A DNA stretch of 40,961 bases from Proteiniphilum sp. UBA4977 (GCA_002398565.1 DGZP01000008.1:1-40961); one strand, 5' to 3'; positions 17,078 through 25,669 are shown, counted from the first letter of the stretch. Program-made: numbers and translations. The notes: a model not told the origin generated them from the sequence alone.

Positions 17078-18010
17078 TTATTTCTTATTCACCCTGTAAC
17101 ATTCGTCGCCGTTATTGAAGAAAGCGACAATCTGTTTTGCAGCAGCCAGACCCGAATTGATATTGGCATCCGTAGTCTGGGCTCCTGTCTTTTTTGGTGT
17201 TGAGAAATAACGGTTCGGGAATTTGGAAAGAAACTCATCATGTCTGTCCGGCTTCACATCGGTAGCAAATTGAAATAGCGGACGTTCCTCCATGAGCCGG
17301 ATCAGGTCTTCTTCCACCAGAAGTTCTTTGCGTGCGGTGTTAAGAAGCATACCGTCCTCCGGCATATATGACATGAGTTCGTAATTCACGCAGTCACGCG
17401 TTTCATCCAGCAAGGGCATATGCAGGGAAATAAAGTCGCAGCTCTGGAACAACTCAATGTTACTATATGCTGCGATCACGCCATACTCGCCTTCTTTTCG
17501 CAGGTCGTCGTGTGTAAGCGTAGGAGAATAGGCATACACGGGCATATCGAAGCCACGTGCAATCTTGGCAACCATTTTAGCTACATTGCCAAAAGCATAC
17601 AAGCCAAGCCGGCGGTCTTTGATCTCGCGTCCCACGGAACCATCGAACCGATTGCGTTGCATAAAAATCATCAACCCGAATACCAGTTCAGCCACGGCAT
17701 TGGCATTCTGACCCGGCGTGTTCATTACACAGATATTATGAGCGGTGGCCTCCTCCAGATTCACATTGTCATAGCCTGCTCCGGCCCTGACCACAATTTT
17801 CAGGTTGGGAGCGGCTTGCATCACTTCCTGATCAATCAGATCGCTCCGTATGATAACAGCATCCACATCTTTTACAGCATCAAGTAATTGTGCCTTGTCA
17901 GTATAATTTTCCAGCCTGGTGAATGAATGACCCGCTGATTCAATGATTTTCTGTATTTTTTGTACAGCCTGCACGGCAAATGGTTTACTTGTTGCCAAAA
18001 GTACCTTCAT
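17078..18010 (-). CDS. serA: D-3-phosphoglycerate dehydrogenase (short SerA, variant active site)
   Basis: A 310-residue 2-hydroxyacid dehydrogenase without an ACT regulatory domain, placed before serC; it should oxidise 3-phosphoglycerate to 3-phosphohydroxypyruvate with NAD. VVRAGAGYDNVNL, NTPGQNANAVAEL and the catalytic Arg227 in LNTARKEL are conserved. Three deviations stand out. The Rossmann loop reads GLYAFGNVA (136-144) instead of GxxGxGxxG. The usual catalytic His in TPHxGG is Lys273 (TPKKTGAQT). The region that normally supplies the catalytic Glu reads DVKPDRHDE (251-259). From memory, Bacteroidales SerA proteins share the TPKK version, so this is likely a lineage form rather than a dead enzyme. 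A pair of adjacent -7-like boxes lies upstream. Confidence 0.9.
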   Translation of the reverse strand: MKVLLATSKPFAVQAVQKIQKIIESAGHSFTRLENYTDKAQLLDAVKDVDAVIIRSDLIDQEVMQAAPNLKIVVRAGAGYDNVNLEEATAHNICVMNTPGQNANAVAELVFGLMIFMQRNRFDGSVGREIKDRRLGLYAFGNVAKMVAKIARGFDMPVYAYSPTLTHDDLRKEGEYGVIAAYSNIELFQSCDFISLHMPLLDETRDCVNYELMSYMPEDGMLLNTARKELLVEEDLIRLMEERPLFQFATDVKPDRHDEFLSKFPNRYFSTPKKTGAQTTDANINSGLAAAKQIVAFFNNGDECYRVNKK

Positions 18011-18053
18011 ATTACTCCTCTTTTTTTAAAACTTTCCTAAATTTATAGAGCCA

Positions 18054-18069
18054 CAAAATTACAAACTTA
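18054..18069 (-). promoter_or_regulatory. Tandem -7 promoter boxes for serA
   Basis: Read on the minus strand the sequence is TAAGTTTGTAATTTTG, two exact TAnnTTTG boxes placed head to tail with no gap. They lie 44-59 bases before the serA ATG. No clear TTTG -33 box is seen at 19-21 bases from either. Confidence 0.5.
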
Positions 18070-18192
18070 TATCAAACAAAACACGAAATCGATGTAAAAA
18101 AATGCCGCTGGATTTTAATTTAAATCAGAAACACGGATTAAACTTTAAATACCAAAGTATCTGTGAAAGCCTTCTTTTGCAATTTAAAAGAA

Positions 18193-18224
18193 TTTGTCGG
18201 GTAAACCGATTCATCGTATCTTTG
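18193..18224 (+). promoter_or_regulatory. Promoter of the recR operon
   Basis: TTTG (18193-18196), 20-base spacer, TATCTTTG (18217-18224) followed by CG: a full Bacteroidota -33/-7 promoter. The predicted start near 18231 is about 12 bases before the recR ATG, which rules out the longer reading frame beginning at 18102. Confidence 0.8.
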
Positions 18225-18242
18225 CGTAAGATAAGACAAACG

Positions 18243-18875
18243 ATGAACAGCCCCTATCCATCTACCCTGCTTGAAAATGCAGTAAACGAATTTGCCAGGC
18301 TTCCGGGAATAGGAAGGAAATCGGCCCTGAGGCTGGTACTACACCTGTTACGCCAGGAAGAAGAAAGTGTGACACACTTCACCGAAAGTATACTCAGGCT
18401 GAAACGGGAAGTAAAATACTGCGCTTACTGTCACAACATCTCTGACACCGAAGTATGCAGCATCTGTGCCAATAAAACAAGAAACAATGGGGTCATCTGT
18501 GTGGTAGAGAACATCAGGGAGGTGATGGCCATTGAGAAGACGGCGCAGTTTAACGGTTTATATCATGTGCTGGGTGGTATCATTTCCCCTATCGACGGCA
18601 TTGGCCCGTCGGACCTGGAAATTAACAGTCTGGAGGAGCGGGTGAAAACCGGTGGCATCAGGGAAGTTATTCTCGCGCTGAGCGCCACCATGGAGGGCGA
18701 TACCACCAACTTTTATATCTTTCGCAAATTGCAGCCTTATCATGTGAAGGTGAGCATCATTGCCCGGGGTGTCTCCGTGGGCAATGAGATTGAATATACC
18801 GATGAGGTGACGCTGGGACGCTCCATTCTAAACAGAACCCCCTTTGATGAATCCTACAAATTACTGTCGAGATGA
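18243..18875 (+). CDS. recR: Recombination protein RecR
   Basis: A 210-residue protein of usual RecR length, acting with RecO (and RecF) to load RecA on gapped DNA. It contains the N-terminal helix-hairpin-helix ARLPGIGRKSALRL, a four-cysteine zinc finger (CAYCHNISDTEVCSIC), and a Toprim domain with CVVENIREVMAIEKT, YHVLGGIISP and LALSATMEGD. The start is the ATG at 18243, only about 12 bases downstream of the predicted transcription start. The stop codon overlaps the next start (ATGA), so at least the first downstream genes are translationally coupled to it. Confidence 0.97.
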   Translation: MNSPYPSTLLENAVNEFARLPGIGRKSALRLVLHLLRQEEESVTHFTESILRLKREVKYCAYCHNISDTEVCSICANKTRNNGVICVVENIREVMAIEKTAQFNGLYHVLGGIISPIDGIGPSDLEINSLEERVKTGGIREVILALSATMEGDTTNFYIFRKLQPYHVKVSIIARGVSVGNEIEYTDEVTLGRSILNRTPFDESYKLLSR

Positions 18876-19369
18876 AAGGAACTGCCGACGCATGCATTAT
18901 TCTCTACTTGAGCCGACATCTATACGGGAATATGATTTTCCTTCTCCTGTTGTTTCTCCTGGTATTGTTCCGGGGAATTCCTTTTCCTGAAAATATTTTA
19001 CCGGTCGGCGTCACCATGGAACGCTATGCCATCATGATTACCATCATTGCTATTCCGGTAGCATTGAAACTGTTTGCCGACCGGTTGAAAAAGATTTCAT
19101 GCCCCAGGAAGGCCATTGAAGCAGGCAAAAAATATAAAAAAATATATTTCATGCGCTTATATACCCTCAGTACTGTCACGTTAATGAACATTACGTTGTT
19201 TGGTTTTTCGCGCAACAGTAATTTTATGTGGTTCACGATTGTACTTTTCATCATATTTTTGTTTTGCAGGCCTTCTTTGGCCGAACTGACAAACTTGTGG
19301 GAACTGCCCGATTCCGATCCCGGACAGCAGATCATGCATGAATCTCAGAAGCCTTTGGAAGATGAGTAA
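18872..19369 (+). CDS. Hypothetical integral membrane protein
   Basis: A 165-residue protein overlapping recR by four bases. Hydrophobic segments lie at about residues 20-36 (MIFLLLLFLLVLF), 50-66, 95-110 and 116-133, with a basic loop (DRLKKISCPRKAIEAGKKYKK) between the second and third, suggesting four membrane helices and a cytoplasmic acidic tail (DSDPGQQIMHESQKPLEDE). Similar small proteins follow recR in other Bacteroidales as far as I remember, but no function is established. The in-frame Met at residue 21 is an alternative start that would remove the short N-terminal extension; the coupled start is kept because of the ATGA overlap. Confidence 0.7.
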   Translation: MKGTADACIILYLSRHLYGNMIFLLLLFLLVLFRGIPFPENILPVGVTMERYAIMITIIAIPVALKLFADRLKKISCPRKAIEAGKKYKKIYFMRLYTLSTVTLMNITLFGFSRNSNFMWFTIVLFIIFLFCRPSLAELTNLWELPDSDPGQQIMHESQKPLEDE

Positions 19370-19925
19370 ACTGCTGAAAAATAAGGAACTCCTGCTGCGT
19401 GCGCCCGAACCGGAAGATCTGGAGCTGCTTTACAAGTGGGAAAATGACACCCGGTTGTGGGAATATGGCAATGCCAATGCTCCTTATTCCCGTTTCAGTT
19501 TCAGGCAGTATCTTGCCGAATCGAAACAGGATATTTATGCCGACAGGCAGTTACGCCTCATGGTACAGATGCAGGCATCGGGAGTGGTGATTGGCATGGC
19601 CGACCTGTACGACTTTGATCCACATCACCGGAGGGCAGGTGTGGGTATTCTCATCGACGAAAACCAGCGAAACAGGGGTTACGGGTTACAGTCATTGTTG
19701 CTGCTGGAGGAATATGCTTTCGGCTTTCTCTCCTTCCATCAGCTCTATGCCTTTGTGCCGGAAAAAAACCAGGCGAGCAGGCAATTATTCAAAAAAGCAG
19801 GCTACCTTCCAGCAGGCACATTGAAGGAATGGCTTTTCAAGGACGACCATTTTGAAGATGTACATGTATGGCAGAAAATCAGAAGAAACCCATTACTTGA
19901 AGCAGTAAACAATAAAAATGAATAA
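19362..19925 (+). CDS. GNAT-family N-acetyltransferase (RimJ/RimL/SpeG-like)
   Basis: A 187-residue acetyltransferase that moves an acetyl group from acetyl-CoA to an amine; the acceptor cannot be told. It opens with KLLKNKELLLRAPEPEDLEL, the typical first strand of the RimL type, and has the CoA-binding loop ENQRNRGYGLQSL followed by HQLYAFVPEKNQASRQLFKK and AGY, the usual motif B. I start at the ATG at 19362, which overlaps the upstream membrane-protein stop by eight bases; an in-frame ATG at 19338 would lie deeper inside that gene. It ends by overlapping the next gene by eight bases, so the row from recR is a tightly packed operon. Confidence 0.9.
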   Translation: MSKLLKNKELLLRAPEPEDLELLYKWENDTRLWEYGNANAPYSRFSFRQYLAESKQDIYADRQLRLMVQMQASGVVIGMADLYDFDPHHRRAGVGILIDENQRNRGYGLQSLLLLEEYAFGFLSFHQLYAFVPEKNQASRQLFKKAGYLPAGTLKEWLFKDDHFEDVHVWQKIRRNPLLEAVNNKNE

Positions 19926-20490
19926 TATGCAGGAGGACATCAAAAAAGCCTGTGAGATCTTGCGAAACGGCGGAATCATTCTCTATCCCACCGACACCAT
20001 CTGGGGGATCGGCTGCGATGCCACCAACGAAGAAGCCGTACAACGCGTGTATGAATTAAAGCAGCGCAGTGACAGCAAATCGATGCTGGTATTACTCGAT
20101 AATCCGGCCAAACTGCAAACCTATGTGAAGGAGGTGCCCGATATAGCGTGGGATCTGATAGAGTTGACAGACAAGCCGCTCACCATCATTTACGATGGTG
20201 CCAAAAATCTGGCAGCAAACCTGATAGCCTCCGATGGCAGCATCGGCATACGCATCACCGCTGAAACTTTTTCGCGGGAGTTGTGTCGTCAGTACCGTAA
20301 ACCCATTGTCTCCACATCAGCCAACGTGAGCGGTGAACCGGCGCCGGCCCGATTTTCGCAGATTGCGGGGGAGATAAAAAACGGAGTCGATTATATTGTA
20401 ACCTGCCGGCAAAAAGAGACAACACCTGCCAAGCCTTCGGGCATTGTGAAGTTGGGAAAAGACGGAACCATTCATATCATCCGCAAGTAA
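19918..20490 (+). CDS. YrdC/Sua5-family protein, probable L-threonylcarbamoyladenylate synthase
   Basis: A 190-residue single YrdC domain without the C-terminal Sua5 extension, as in TsaC. The family makes threonylcarbamoyl-AMP from threonine, bicarbonate and ATP for the t6A37 modification of ANN-decoding tRNAs. Visible motifs: GGIILYPTDTIWGIGCDATN, then YELKQRSDSKSMLVLL with the conserved KxR/SxK positions, IGIRITAETFSRELCRQYRK and PIVSTSANVSGEPAP. The start at 19918 overlaps the acetyltransferase; an alternative ATG is at 19927. Bacteroidales often carry more than one YrdC-domain protein, so the tRNA role is likely but not certain for this copy. Confidence 0.88.
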   Translation: MNNMQEDIKKACEILRNGGIILYPTDTIWGIGCDATNEEAVQRVYELKQRSDSKSMLVLLDNPAKLQTYVKEVPDIAWDLIELTDKPLTIIYDGAKNLAANLIASDGSIGIRITAETFSRELCRQYRKPIVSTSANVSGEPAPARFSQIAGEIKNGVDYIVTCRQKETTPAKPSGIVKLGKDGTIHIIRK

Positions 20491-20500
20491 AGAATTTCAT

Positions 20501-20508
20501 TATCTTTG
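20501..20508 (+). promoter_or_regulatory. Candidate -7 promoter box for the CLC gene
   Basis: TATCTTTG, an exact TAnnTTTG match, 20 bases before the CLC ATG. No clear -33 element; it may give the CLC-fmt pair its own start in addition to readthrough from recR. Confidence 0.5.
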
Positions 20509-20527
20509 GCAGCAGAAGATATAAACA

Positions 20528-22318
20528 ATGCAATTGAAAGAAATACACGACCGGTTCCTGCTTTGGCGTGATGCACACATTAAGGAGCGCCATTTCCTGC
20601 TGTTTATCTGTTTTCTTGTGGGAATACTCACTGCCCTGGCCGCCTGGATGCTAAAGACATCCATCCATTTCCTCCAGGTCTTTCTCACCGAAAACTTCAG
20701 CCGCGACAATCTCAATTTCTCCTATCTGCTTTTGCCCATTGCAGGCATTCTTATTGCCGGGTTATATGTCAAATATCTGGTGAAAGACGACATCAGTCAT
20801 GGCGTGACGAAAATACTCTTCTCCATTTCACAGCATAAGAGCCGCATCAAACCCCACAACACGTATTCATCACTCATAGCCAGCTCAATCACCATCGGAT
20901 TTGGTGGTTCCGTGGGGGCGGAGGCTCCCATCGTGCTCACCGGTTCTGCCATTGGCTCCAACGTGGGAAGATTCTTCAGGCTGGAGCAACACAGCCTGAT
21001 GATACTGGTCGGCTGCGGCGCAGCGGGAGCCATCGCCGGAATTTTCAAGGCTCCGGTGGCGGGCATTCTCTTTGTTATCGAGGTACTATTGCTCGACCTC
21101 ACCATGTCGTCCATCCTTCCTCTGCTGGTAACTGCCGTAACTGCTACTACCGTATCATACCTTCTCAACGGTATGGATGCCATGTTTGCTTTCTCACAGG
21201 TAGAGCAATTTACGCTCAATCGCATTCCATATGTAATTTTACTGGGCATCCTCTGCGGGTTTATTTCACTTTACGTGATTCGCACCATGAGCTGGTGCGA
21301 AGATATATTCCATGGCTTACCCAACTGGAAGCGATTTATGCTGGGGGGGGTGATGCTCAGTCTGTTGATTTTCTTCTTCCCGCCGCTGTTTGGCGAAGGA
21401 TACAACACCATTGAGACATTACTCGCCGGGGACAACTCTTTTCGTTCGCTCACCAACGAAAGTTTCTTTTACAACCTCGAAGGCCGTTGGGCTATTATCG
21501 TCTTTCTCTCGCTGGTACTTCTCTTCAAGGTATTCGCCACCAGTGCAACCAACGGGGGAGGTGGCACTGGCGGAGTATTTGCCCCCACCCTGTTTTTGGG
21601 TTGTATTGCGGGATTCATTTTTTCCTATACACTCAATCAGCTGGGTTACTCCACCTACCTGCCCCAGGAAAACTTTGCACTGATGGGCATGGCCGGTGTA
21701 ATGGCCGGCGTGATGCATGCACCGCTCACTGGCACCTTCCTCATTGCCGAACTGACCGGGGGATATGAATTGTTTCTTCCCCTGATGATTGCGTCACTCG
21801 TATCGTACGGAACCATTCTGGTTTTTGAGAAGCACAGCATCTATGCGATACGGCTTGCCAAAAAAGGGAAACTGATTACCCACCACAAGGATAAGGCGGT
21901 TCTCACATTCCTGAAGATCGAAGAGTTACTGGAAAAAGATATCCCCACTGTGACACCGGAAATGACGCTGGGCGACGTGGTCAAAGTGATCTCCTCCTCC
22001 AGCCGGAACATCTTCCCGGTCGTAAACAATGAAGGGATGCTTCTGGGTTTAGTCATGATGAACGATATCCGTAACATCATGTTCCGACCGGAATTGTATG
22101 ACCGGTTCACCGTGGATACGTTTATGGTGGGAGCTCCGGCAAAGATATCCATTGGTTCCGGCATGGAAGAGGTGATGCATAAGTTTGAAAACACCAAAGC
22201 CTGGAACCTGCCCGTTGTGAATGAAAAAGGAATTTATCTGGGTATTTTGTCCCAATCGTCGGTATTTAACTCTTACAGGGAGGTTTTGGTGGAAAATTAT
22301 TCCGATACTGACGAATAA
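20528..22318 (+). CDS. CLC-family chloride channel/transporter with two CBS domains
   Basis: A 596-residue membrane protein: a CLC membrane domain (about residues 20-445) and a cytoplasmic pair of CBS domains (about 470-520 and 530-585) that in other CLC proteins bind adenine nucleotides. Against the E. coli exchanger, the central Ser is Ser90 (DISHGV), the gating Glu is Glu132 (GAEAP), the NGGGGTGGVFAP segment is at 342-353 and the anion-site Tyr is Tyr439 (HSIYAI). The position of the internal proton Glu (E. coli Glu203) is Val186 in LFVIEVLLLD, the residue vertebrate ClC-0/1/2 channels have. That suggests a channel or a weakly proton-coupled carrier. It ends 3 bases before the fmt start, so the two are co-transcribed. 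Confidence 0.93.
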   Translation: MQLKEIHDRFLLWRDAHIKERHFLLFICFLVGILTALAAWMLKTSIHFLQVFLTENFSRDNLNFSYLLLPIAGILIAGLYVKYLVKDDISHGVTKILFSISQHKSRIKPHNTYSSLIASSITIGFGGSVGAEAPIVLTGSAIGSNVGRFFRLEQHSLMILVGCGAAGAIAGIFKAPVAGILFVIEVLLLDLTMSSILPLLVTAVTATTVSYLLNGMDAMFAFSQVEQFTLNRIPYVILLGILCGFISLYVIRTMSWCEDIFHGLPNWKRFMLGGVMLSLLIFFFPPLFGEGYNTIETLLAGDNSFRSLTNESFFYNLEGRWAIIVFLSLVLLFKVFATSATNGGGGTGGVFAPTLFLGCIAGFIFSYTLNQLGYSTYLPQENFALMGMAGVMAGVMHAPLTGTFLIAELTGGYELFLPLMIASLVSYGTILVFEKHSIYAIRLAKKGKLITHHKDKAVLTFLKIEELLEKDIPTVTPEMTLGDVVKVISSSSRNIFPVVNNEGMLLGLVMMNDIRNIMFRPELYDRFTVDTFMVGAPAKISIGSGMEEVMHKFENTKAWNLPVVNEKGIYLGILSQSSVFNSYREVLVENYSDTDE

Positions 22319-22321
22319 CAC

Positions 22322-23308
22322 ATGAGTAAAATGGAAAAGAAAACACTGCGTATTGTCTTCATGGGCACGCCCGAGTTTGCGGTTGAGTCATTGAGAGCAC
22401 TCGTCGAAAATAAATACAATGTGGTGGGTGTCATAACCATGCCCGACAAGCCGGCGGGCAGGGGATACAAGTTGCAGCCCTCGGCAGTAAAACAGTATGC
22501 CCTGCAGCATGGATTAAAAGTGCTGCAACCCGAAAAGCTGAAAGAGGAAACCTTTCTGCATGAATTGAAAATGTTACAGGCCGACATACAGGTAGTGGTG
22601 GCCTTCCGGATGCTTCCCGAGGTAGTATGGTCCATGCCTCCCGGGGGAACATTTAATCTGCATGCTTCGTTGCTCCCCCAATACCGTGGCGCTGCACCCA
22701 TCAACTGGGCACTCATCAACGGAGAAGAGGAAACCGGCGTAACCACCTTCTTTCTCTCTCACGAAATTGATACCGGCCAGATTATCTTCCGCGAAAAGAC
22801 TCCGGTTTATGAGGATGACAATGCGGGTATACTGCACGACAGGCTGATGGTCATGGGCGCAAAACTGGTGCTGAAGACGGTCGATGCCATCACGCAGGGC
22901 AACGTGACAACCATCCCTCAAAGAGATCTGATAGCCAATGATCCCGTATTAAAGACAGCCCCAAAGATTTTTACCGCGACATGCCGGGTAGACTGGTACA
23001 AAACGGCAGTCGAAGTGTATAATTTTATTCGCGGTCTCTCTCCCTATCCCACCGCATGGACGGAAATATATGCAGGTGAAACGGCGGAACCGCTGCGATT
23101 AAAGTTATATGGAGGAGAAGTGGTGGAAGGAGGCAATACCACCCTGGTGCCGGGCACCATTATCACCGACAATAAAACATTTCTTCATGTAGTGGTAAAG
23201 GATGGAGCCATCAGGCTCACCGACCTTCAGTTATCCGGTAAAAAAAGAATGGAAGTAACCGATTTCCTGCGTGGATATGTTTTCCCCGAAAATACCCGTC
23301 TCCACTGA
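22322..23308 (+). CDS. fmt: Methionyl-tRNA formyltransferase
   Basis: A 328-residue enzyme that formylates initiator Met-tRNA using 10-formyltetrahydrofolate. The N-terminal Rossmann-like domain has TLRIVFMGTPEFAVESLRAL, then VITMPDKPAGRG, the catalytic-site stretch FNLHASLLPQYRGAAPINWA with the conserved Asn and His, and GVTTFFLSHEIDTGQII containing the catalytic Asp; the C-terminal OB-like domain with FIRGLSPYPTAWTE follows. Start at 22322, with MSKMEKK; the ATG at 22331 is an alternative. It lies immediately behind the CLC gene, and the downstream DUF3078 gene is convergent with only 6 bases between the stops. Confidence 0.97.
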   Translation: MSKMEKKTLRIVFMGTPEFAVESLRALVENKYNVVGVITMPDKPAGRGYKLQPSAVKQYALQHGLKVLQPEKLKEETFLHELKMLQADIQVVVAFRMLPEVVWSMPPGGTFNLHASLLPQYRGAAPINWALINGEEETGVTTFFLSHEIDTGQIIFREKTPVYEDDNAGILHDRLMVMGAKLVLKTVDAITQGNVTTIPQRDLIANDPVLKTAPKIFTATCRVDWYKTAVEVYNFIRGLSPYPTAWTEIYAGETAEPLRLKLYGGEVVEGGNTTLVPGTIITDNKTFLHVVVKDGAIRLTDLQLSGKKRMEVTDFLRGYVFPENTRLH

Positions 23309-23314
23309 TCAGGA

Positions 23315-24883
23315 TTACCACTTGTAGTTGAGCCCGAAGCTAAGTGTCTGGCTGATCTGCCAGTACTTCAGATTAGGATCGGGGGGCACGTCGTCATCAT
23401 AACGCACATTCACATAGATACGTGTGGAAAATGCATTGCTCAACGCCATATTCAGGCTGTTTTCAAATTCAGACATCACCTTATCGTAGCTGGTAAAGTA
23501 AGTCAGACGTGAGTCCCAGGTAATATACCGGGTTATATCATATTTTATGATGGAAGTAATAGTGGAACCCATATCGAGTACCGACCGCCTCCCTTCGGGG
23601 ATACCATATCGTTTCACATTCACAGAATCATTTCCCACGAATTTATAATTTATGGATATGGGAGAAATGGACAGATCCCACTTGAACCTGCGATGTCGTA
23701 CTTTCTCCGAACGCTTGTCGAGATTGAACTTCAAACCCACACCAGCATTCACGTATAGAGGAGCGATAAAGGCCGAACGCAACACATTTGAGTTGGGAGG
23801 ATAGGAGTTGAACAGTTGTGATTTTGCCTCCATATTCATCGAGTAAGACCATCCTTTCAGGAAAGCATCCACACCAAAATCACCATAATAACGAATCAGG
23901 TCATTGCCGATACGATATCTCCGCAGGGTGTCGTCAGGCGCATTAAAAATCGATAACCGCCACTCCAATGTGTTATTAAACTTTACCTTCTCCTTATTAT
24001 AGTTTGCCCTAAGCACATGATAACTATTGAAATTCAGATTATTAGTCCCTCCCTTGTGCCAGTTGTCCGAGAAATAATTCTGGGCGAATTGAAAAGAGTG
24101 CTCACCGGAGCGTATCCAGTATTTCCGGTTAATGGTAGCCCCCTCCACTCCCGGTGCTTCCAGGGAGTAGGTTGTCTCCGACTTTAACAGTTCTCGAAAC
24201 GGATTGAATGTTTCGCGTACGATCTCGTCACCACTTTTTACACGCGGGAGCGAATCGAAGTTCAAGACGGAATACCGGATACGATCGGGATATTGCATGT
24301 AGTAATCTCTCCTCACGCGCTGCACGAAATCGCCGTGAGCCAAAGCAGGAGCAAGTGTTTTATCGGAAGAAATAAGTGATCCGGCTACAGCTTCTTCCTT
24401 CGGAGGATAGAATGACAGATCCCGGGGAAGCATCCTGCCGTTAAAGATCATGGGCAGGAACAGTGGATTGTAGAAGAGCGTATCACGAAAGGTGAGCCCC
24501 CGCATCCTGTCGTAATTATTATGAGGAACGGGTAAATGTAAAGTACCGTTTTCTTTTCTGAAATAGAGTGAATCGAGCGGGTTTCGGAAAACCAGTGAAT
24601 CACCGACTTGCAATAATGGTTTAATGCGAACAGATGTCGTATCCTGTGACAACCTGTCAGTATTCTGCAAGAGGGTGACCGACTGCTGCAGACCTTCCGG
24701 CTGTGTCTGGTCTTCCGACAGCGTTTGTCTTTCAATTTGTCTGCTGATATCGGTAATATCGCGAAAAAGTTCAAGTGAGTCGGACACCTGCGGGTTTGCC
24801 GATGAAGCATGGGCTGCGCCTGCCTTCACGCATAATGCAGTATATGCAAACAATGCCAAAATTAGGGGGAGGAGTCGTTTCAT
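23315..24883 (-). CDS. DUF3078-type outer-membrane beta-barrel protein
   Basis: A 522-residue exported protein: signal peptide MKRLLPLILALFAYTALCVK plus AGAAHA, a polar N-terminal region of about 200 residues, then a barrel rich in aromatic strands. The stretches FAQNYFSDNWHKGGTNNLNF and NNTLEWRLSIFNAPDD match what I recall of the DUF3078 family of Bacteroidota. The C-terminus ISQTLSFGLNYKW ends in an aromatic residue, as outer-membrane barrels do. Substrate and function are not known. It is monocistronic, convergent with fmt and divergent from lemA, with its own TACCTTTG promoter box 62-69 bases upstream. Confidence 0.85.
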   Translation of the reverse strand: MKRLLPLILALFAYTALCVKAGAAHASSANPQVSDSLELFRDITDISRQIERQTLSEDQTQPEGLQQSVTLLQNTDRLSQDTTSVRIKPLLQVGDSLVFRNPLDSLYFRKENGTLHLPVPHNNYDRMRGLTFRDTLFYNPLFLPMIFNGRMLPRDLSFYPPKEEAVAGSLISSDKTLAPALAHGDFVQRVRRDYYMQYPDRIRYSVLNFDSLPRVKSGDEIVRETFNPFRELLKSETTYSLEAPGVEGATINRKYWIRSGEHSFQFAQNYFSDNWHKGGTNNLNFNSYHVLRANYNKEKVKFNNTLEWRLSIFNAPDDTLRRYRIGNDLIRYYGDFGVDAFLKGWSYSMNMEAKSQLFNSYPPNSNVLRSAFIAPLYVNAGVGLKFNLDKRSEKVRHRRFKWDLSISPISINYKFVGNDSVNVKRYGIPEGRRSVLDMGSTITSIIKYDITRYITWDSRLTYFTSYDKVMSEFENSLNMALSNAFSTRIYVNVRYDDDVPPDPNLKYWQISQTLSFGLNYKW

Positions 24884-24944
24884 ACTGATTTTTTATTCTT
24901 CTCTGAGGAAATTACAATAAATCATCTTTCATTCTTCCTAACGA

Positions 24945-24952
24945 CAAAGGTA
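24945..24952 (-). promoter_or_regulatory. Candidate -7 promoter box for the DUF3078 gene
   Basis: TACCTTTG on the minus strand, an exact TAnnTTTG match, 62 bases before the ATG. The -33 element is not evident. On the other strand, TAACTTCG near 25040 is only a near-match and is the best candidate for lemA. Confidence 0.5.
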
Positions 24953-25081
24953 TAAAAAAAGTTTTACTTATCGGGAATGTAAATGATCGATACCCCATTT
25001 CAACTGTTAATTATACTCAGGATTCAAAGAAAATAGATTAACTTCGCCCTGTAATGTAAAGAACAATAAAATTATTTCACG

Positions 25082-25663
25082 ATGAAAAAGATATCATTCG
25101 TTTTACTGCTGATGATCGGAGCAATGGCTCTCACAGGCTGCCAGGGATACAATAGGATGGTAGAGAAACAGGAAGCCGTTACGGCACAATGGGGAAACGT
25201 GCAAAATTCCTATCAGAGGCGGGCAGACCTGATTCCAAACCTGGTAAACACTGTGAAAGGATACGCCACACACGAGCAGGAAACTTTTACACAGGTAACC
25301 GAAGCCAGGGCCAAGGCTACACAGACCACCATCAACCCGGAAAATCTCACCACCGAAAGCCTGCAGGAATATCAACAGGCGCAGAATCAGTTGAGCCAGG
25401 CACTTGGCAGGTTGTTGTTGATACAGGAAAACTACCCCGAGCTGAAGGCGAATCAGAATTTCCTTGCACTGCAGGATGAACTGGCAGGCACGGAAAACCG
25501 TATTTCCGTGGAACGTAATAAATTCAACCAGACGGCACAGGATTACAATGCCTACATCCGCAAGTTCCCGCAGGTGATTTATGCAAGATGGTTTAAATTT
25601 GAACCAAAAGCATACTTTGAAGCAGTACCCGAATCACAAGCAGCACCGGAAGTGGTGTTTTAA
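25082..25663 (+). CDS. lemA: LemA-family lipoprotein
   Basis: A 193-residue protein with a lipoprotein signal (LLMIGAMALTGC, Cys about residue 20) and the LemA helical domain: GYNRMVEKQEAVTAQWGNVQ, RRADLIPNLVNTVKGYATHE and FTQVTEARAKAT are the family signature, followed by LAGTENRISVERNKFNQ. LemA proteins form membrane-anchored helical bundles and are typically encoded next to TPM-domain (YgcG-like) genes, as here; the biochemical role is not settled. Most LemA proteins have an N-terminal membrane helix, so the lipidation signal would attach this one to the outer leaflet instead. The next gene starts 6 bases after its stop. Confidence 0.93.
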   Translation: MKKISFVLLLMIGAMALTGCQGYNRMVEKQEAVTAQWGNVQNSYQRRADLIPNLVNTVKGYATHEQETFTQVTEARAKATQTTINPENLTTESLQEYQQAQNQLSQALGRLLLIQENYPELKANQNFLALQDELAGTENRISVERNKFNQTAQDYNAYIRKFPQVIYARWFKFEPKAYFEAVPESQAAPEVVF

Positions 25664-25669
25664 TACATT

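Noticed and set aside
18102..18242. N-terminal extension of RecR from the earlier ATG
   Set aside because: A complete -33/-7 promoter lies inside the extension, and the conserved RecR start matches the ATG at 18243.
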